Assembly: GCA_902801365.1 (NCBI GenBank)
Contig: CADCHY010000012.1
Location: forward strand, 29,295-93,294
Length of the DNA stretch: 64,000 nt
Origin: an uncultured Succiniclasticum sp.
Lineage (GTDB): Bacteria; Bacillota; Negativicutes; Acidaminococcales; Acidaminococcaceae
Direction of reading: 5' to 3'
Shown here: positions 61,748 to 64,000 of the stretch, piece after piece
Numbering within the stretch: position 1 is the stretch's first letter
Layout of the letters: each line of letters begins with the position of its first letter
Translations under genes and position numbers: made by a program
The notes under the pieces: generated by a model
What the model was told of the DNA's origin: nothing
Seen by the model: only the letters and a program-made list of their open reading frames with translations
Database searches by the model: none

Positions 61748-62010
61748 TCTTCGTCACCGGTAGCCGGGGCAGCGCCTCCGCATTTGGGGCAGTACCGTTC
61801 TTTATCGATCATCCGGTTGGTCTCCCACGAGTAGCCGCATTTTGCGCAGGTATGGGTTCTCTTTACCGGCGGCGGACCGTAGATACAGGCAAAATCTTCT
61901 TCTATGTAGGCCGGTTCCCCCATCGGCGCCCCGCAATATCTGCAGTATTTATCCCCGTTGATATAATTTTCCTTGCAATTTGCGCAAACCTTGCGCATTG
62001 GCGTTTTCAT
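61738..62010 (-). CDS. Double zinc-ribbon protein, 90 aa
   Basis: Two zinc ribbons: CANCKENYINGDKYCRYCGAP and CAKCGYSWETNRMIDKERYC followed by PKCGG. The end overlaps the radical SAM start (GAATGCATGTAA), giving strict coupling. An unusual pairing; the protein may be a substrate-binding or assembly partner. Ribosome-binding site AAAGGGGG. Confidence 0.75.
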   Translation of the reverse strand: MKTPMRKVCANCKENYINGDKYCRYCGAPMGEPAYIEEDFACIYGPPPVKRTHTCAKCGYSWETNRMIDKERYCPKCGGAAPATGDEECM

Positions 62011-62254
62011 GTATCGGTTCCCCCTTTCAGTTGTTTGTCTGTTATACAGTTCTGCAAAAAACAGTTTTTACCTGCATCTTATTACCTGATCCTGTTTGGA
62101 TTTTTCCGCGCGCCGCAAAAATTAAAAATTTTTTAATCTTTTTTTTAAATTTTAATTTTCTTCATATGCAGGGCATGGAATAAAAAAATGACAAAAATGA
62201 CATTTTAATAATTGAAATTTGGCAATGACAAATCGAAAAATAAATGGAAAGTAA

Positions 62255-62283
62255 TTGAAATTTATAATATAATATTTAATAAT
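62255..62283 (+). promoter_or_regulatory. Tentative promoter of the surface-protein gene
   Basis: TTGAAA, a 17-base spacer and AATAAT in a very AT-rich leader (62011-62358) that holds no gene. Several other near-matches exist, so the choice is uncertain. Confidence 0.3.
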
Positions 62284-62358
62284 TGGTTGAATTTTTTACT
62301 CTTTATTGTGCGCTTAATTAATTAATGGAATCTGATAAAAACCAGGGGAGGGAAAGCG

Positions 62359-64000
62359 ATGATGAGATACAGACATACAACCCGGAAACGGCTGGCAAAG
62401 GTGGTTCTTGCGGCTTTGTTGACTTCGGTGGGAAGCACGGCGTTCTTTATGCCGGCGGTGGCAGACGCGGCAGAGTTGACAGTTACAGGGGCAAGTTTTT
62501 CTCAATCTGAAGGGCTTGTGTTTACCACAGAAGGGACAGGAACCTTAATACGTAACAATAACGGTATGTATGTTCCATCGGATTCTTCCGTAACGATTCT
62601 GAATCTGAATTTTGCTCAGACTCCTGGCGAAGAAGGCGGCGCTGCCTATCAACTTTATGCGGGCGGTTATTCTGATACTTCTGTTGTTCAGGGAAAGACC
62701 GTTAACGTCAGTGGCTTAACTAAGGGTATCATGGTATATGGTGGCGTGTCTAACGGATCAGGTGACGTAACCGGCAACACAGTAAATATGAGTGGAGGAG
62801 CGTTGCAATATATTTGGGGCGGGAGTTCTTCCTCAGGCAACGCAACAGGCAACAAGGTAACTGTCAGCGCCACCGGGGAAAATCTTTACCATGTTTTTGG
62901 CGGACATTCTGACAGAGGCAGCGCAACCGGCAATACGGTAACAATCACCGGTGGCACTGTTTCTGAAGTGATTGGCGGTGATTCGCAAAAAAGTGCAACC
63001 GGCAATACGGTAACGATCAGCGGTGGCAGTATAAGTGCTCTTGTGATTGGCGGTAATTCACAAGACAGCGCCAACAATAATACGGTAACGATCAGCGGCA
63101 ACACTACTGCTGCTGCAGGAAACGGTATTTATGGCGGTTTTTCAAACGATAGTGCCAATGGTAATACGGTAACGATCAGCGGCAAAGCAGTGGTTAAGAA
63201 TGATATTTTCGGAGGTTACAGTACCGGTACTGTCTATAATAATGAGGGTACGCCAAGTACTGCTGACGGTAATACAATAACAATAACCGGAACGCCTGAT
63301 TTATCAAACAGTGAAGTTTACGGCGGTTATGCTTATACCGGCGCGTCAGACAATACGATTAACGTTTTGTCTTCAGTAATAACGGAATCTCTGGTCGGAG
63401 GACTAATTAGGACTGCCGGTACGGTTGCCGGCAACACGCTGAATGTGGCGGCGAAAAATGTAACGACAAAGTACATAGGTGGTTTCCAAAACATAAACTT
63501 CTACCTGCCGAAAGATATTGCCAAAGACGATACCATGCTGACGGTGAACAGCAGCAGCGCGACAGATGTAAAGGGCGTGACCTTCGGTGTGGCGGCATTA
63601 AGCGGCGTGAACCTGCAAAAAGGCGATACGGTTAACCTGCTTGTTAACAGCAACGGTCTGACCACGGACGATGAACTGCAGACCGTGGAGAGTTCGAAAC
63701 TGGCCGAGGCTTCCTTCCTGGCGCCGAACAATCTGGCAACCGATAAAAAATATGAACTGAGCATCAGCAAGAAAGATGATACTACCATCATCACTACGGT
63801 TGAGAATGTTGAAGAAGTAACGCCTGATCCGGAACCCAAACCCGAGCCGACTCCGACTCCGACACCAGAGCCCAAGCCGGAGCCCAAATCCGGCTCTTCC
63901 GACCGGCTGAAGTCACCGGTAGAAACCCGCATGGCAGTGGCGACCATGATCAACGCAGGTTCCGACCTGCTGGCCGGCCAGGGCATGCTCAACGCGCAGG
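62359..64000 (+). CDS. Autotransporter-type surface protein, N-terminal part
   Basis: 547 codons are present, open to the right edge. The long signal peptide MMRYRHTTRKRLAKVVLAAL...ADAAE is followed by a repeat-rich passenger with about a dozen S-A-x-G/N-N-T-V-T-I-S-G-G units, which is the pattern of a right-handed beta-helix. A Pro-rich hinge (EPKPEPTPTPTPEPKPEPKS) near residue 495 precedes RMAVATMINAGSDLLAGQG, where the outer-membrane beta-barrel would start. GGGAGGG lies 6 bases before the ATG. Surface adhesin-like, typical of Negativicutes. Confidence 0.85.
   Translation, partial: MMRYRHTTRKRLAKVVLAALLTSVGSTAFFMPAVADAAELTVTGASFSQSEGLVFTTEGTGTLIRNNNGMYVPSDSSVTILNLNFAQTPGEEGGAAYQLYAGGYSDTSVVQGKTVNVSGLTKGIMVYGGVSNGSGDVTGNTVNMSGGALQYIWGGSSSSGNATGNKVTVSATGENLYHVFGGHSDRGSATGNTVTITGGTVSEVIGGDSQKSATGNTVTISGGSISALVIGGNSQDSANNNTVTISGNTTAAAGNGIYGGFSNDSANGNTVTISGKAVVKNDIFGGYSTGTVYNNEGTPSTADGNTITITGTPDLSNSEVYGGYAYTGASDNTINVLSSVITESLVGGLIRTAGTVAGNTLNVAAKNVTTKYIGGFQNINFYLPKDIAKDDTMLTVNSSSATDVKGVTFGVAALSGVNLQKGDTVNLLVNSNGLTTDDELQTVESSKLAEASFLAPNNLATDKKYELSISKKDDTTIITTVENVEEVTPDPEPKPEPTPTPTPEPKPEPKSGSSDRLKSPVETRMAVATMINAGSDLLAGQGMLNAQ

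Noticed and set aside
61738..62010. The zinc-ribbon protein as a Cys-rich peptide precursor for the radical SAM enzyme
   Set aside because: The cysteines are spaced as two regular C-x2-C ribbons, and there is no leader/core boundary, so a metal-binding partner is more likely.

Overview
The window looks like chromosomal DNA of a diderm Firmicute (class Negativicutes, possibly an Acidaminococcus-like genus; this placement is inference). The evidence is a mix of Firmicutes-type families (YvrJ, DUF1659, DUF2922, NhaC) with an outer-membrane autotransporter-type surface protein at the right edge. Almost all genes lie on the minus strand. By eye, 1-17.4 kb, 21.2-24.5 kb and 50.7-62 kb are GC-balanced, while 17.4-21.0 kb and 24.6-50.1 kb are clearly AT-richer, which suggests imported DNA.

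Left flank (1-16.1 kb), housekeeping and envelope genes: partial queC, a TauE/SafE permease, several small secreted proteins, an orphan double-glycine peptide precursor, a membrane-anchored esterase homologue that has lost its catalytic residues, a deaminase/PfkB kinase pair, a Sir2 deacylase, a P2A calcium ATPase, an SH3 lipoprotein, an NhaC antiporter and a D-aminoacylase-type amidohydrolase.

Defence island (16.1-50.1 kb). A 5.1-kb block (methyltransferase, HNH nuclease, CoiA-like protein, SMC-like ATPase) is bounded by a 28-bp imperfect direct repeat that coincides with the 3' end of a mazG-like gene. Next come a DUF2075 helicase, a free-standing gyrase-A C-terminal pinwheel, a DUF2971 protein and a compact CBASS operon (two-TM effector, CD-NTase, stand-alone E2-like protein). 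These are followed by an EcoRII-type restriction set (C5-methylase, endonuclease, Vsr) and a tight four-gene operon: a 1716-aa UvrD-type helicase, DrmA, DrmB and a NERD-helicase. That operon looks like a DISARM relative lacking the PLD nuclease DrmC. Uncharacterised accessory genes follow: a 272-aa protein, ASCH, DUF4238, ADP-ribosylglycohydrolase and a Sel1-repeat protein.

Phage- or plasmid-derived module (50.3-58.2 kb): amidase, DUF1659, DUF2922 and YvrJ on the minus strand, with two strong opposing promoters that may drive small RNAs. An XRE regulator lies divergent from a plus-strand replication operon (sigma-like factor, initiator, DnaC-like loader, DnaB-like helicase). The initiator gene carries nine 12-bp iterons followed by an AT-rich tract, so the replication origin probably lies inside the gene, as in phage lambda O.

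Right flank (58.2-64 kb): Rpn-nuclease remnants, an AAA/DUF4143 ATPase, a small membrane protein, a zinc-ribbon/radical-SAM pair and the start of a large surface protein. Three parS-like sites (one perfect) and a consensus DnaA box hint that the region lies near the chromosomal origin. No tRNA, rRNA, CRISPR array, intact insertion sequence or integrase was recognised.
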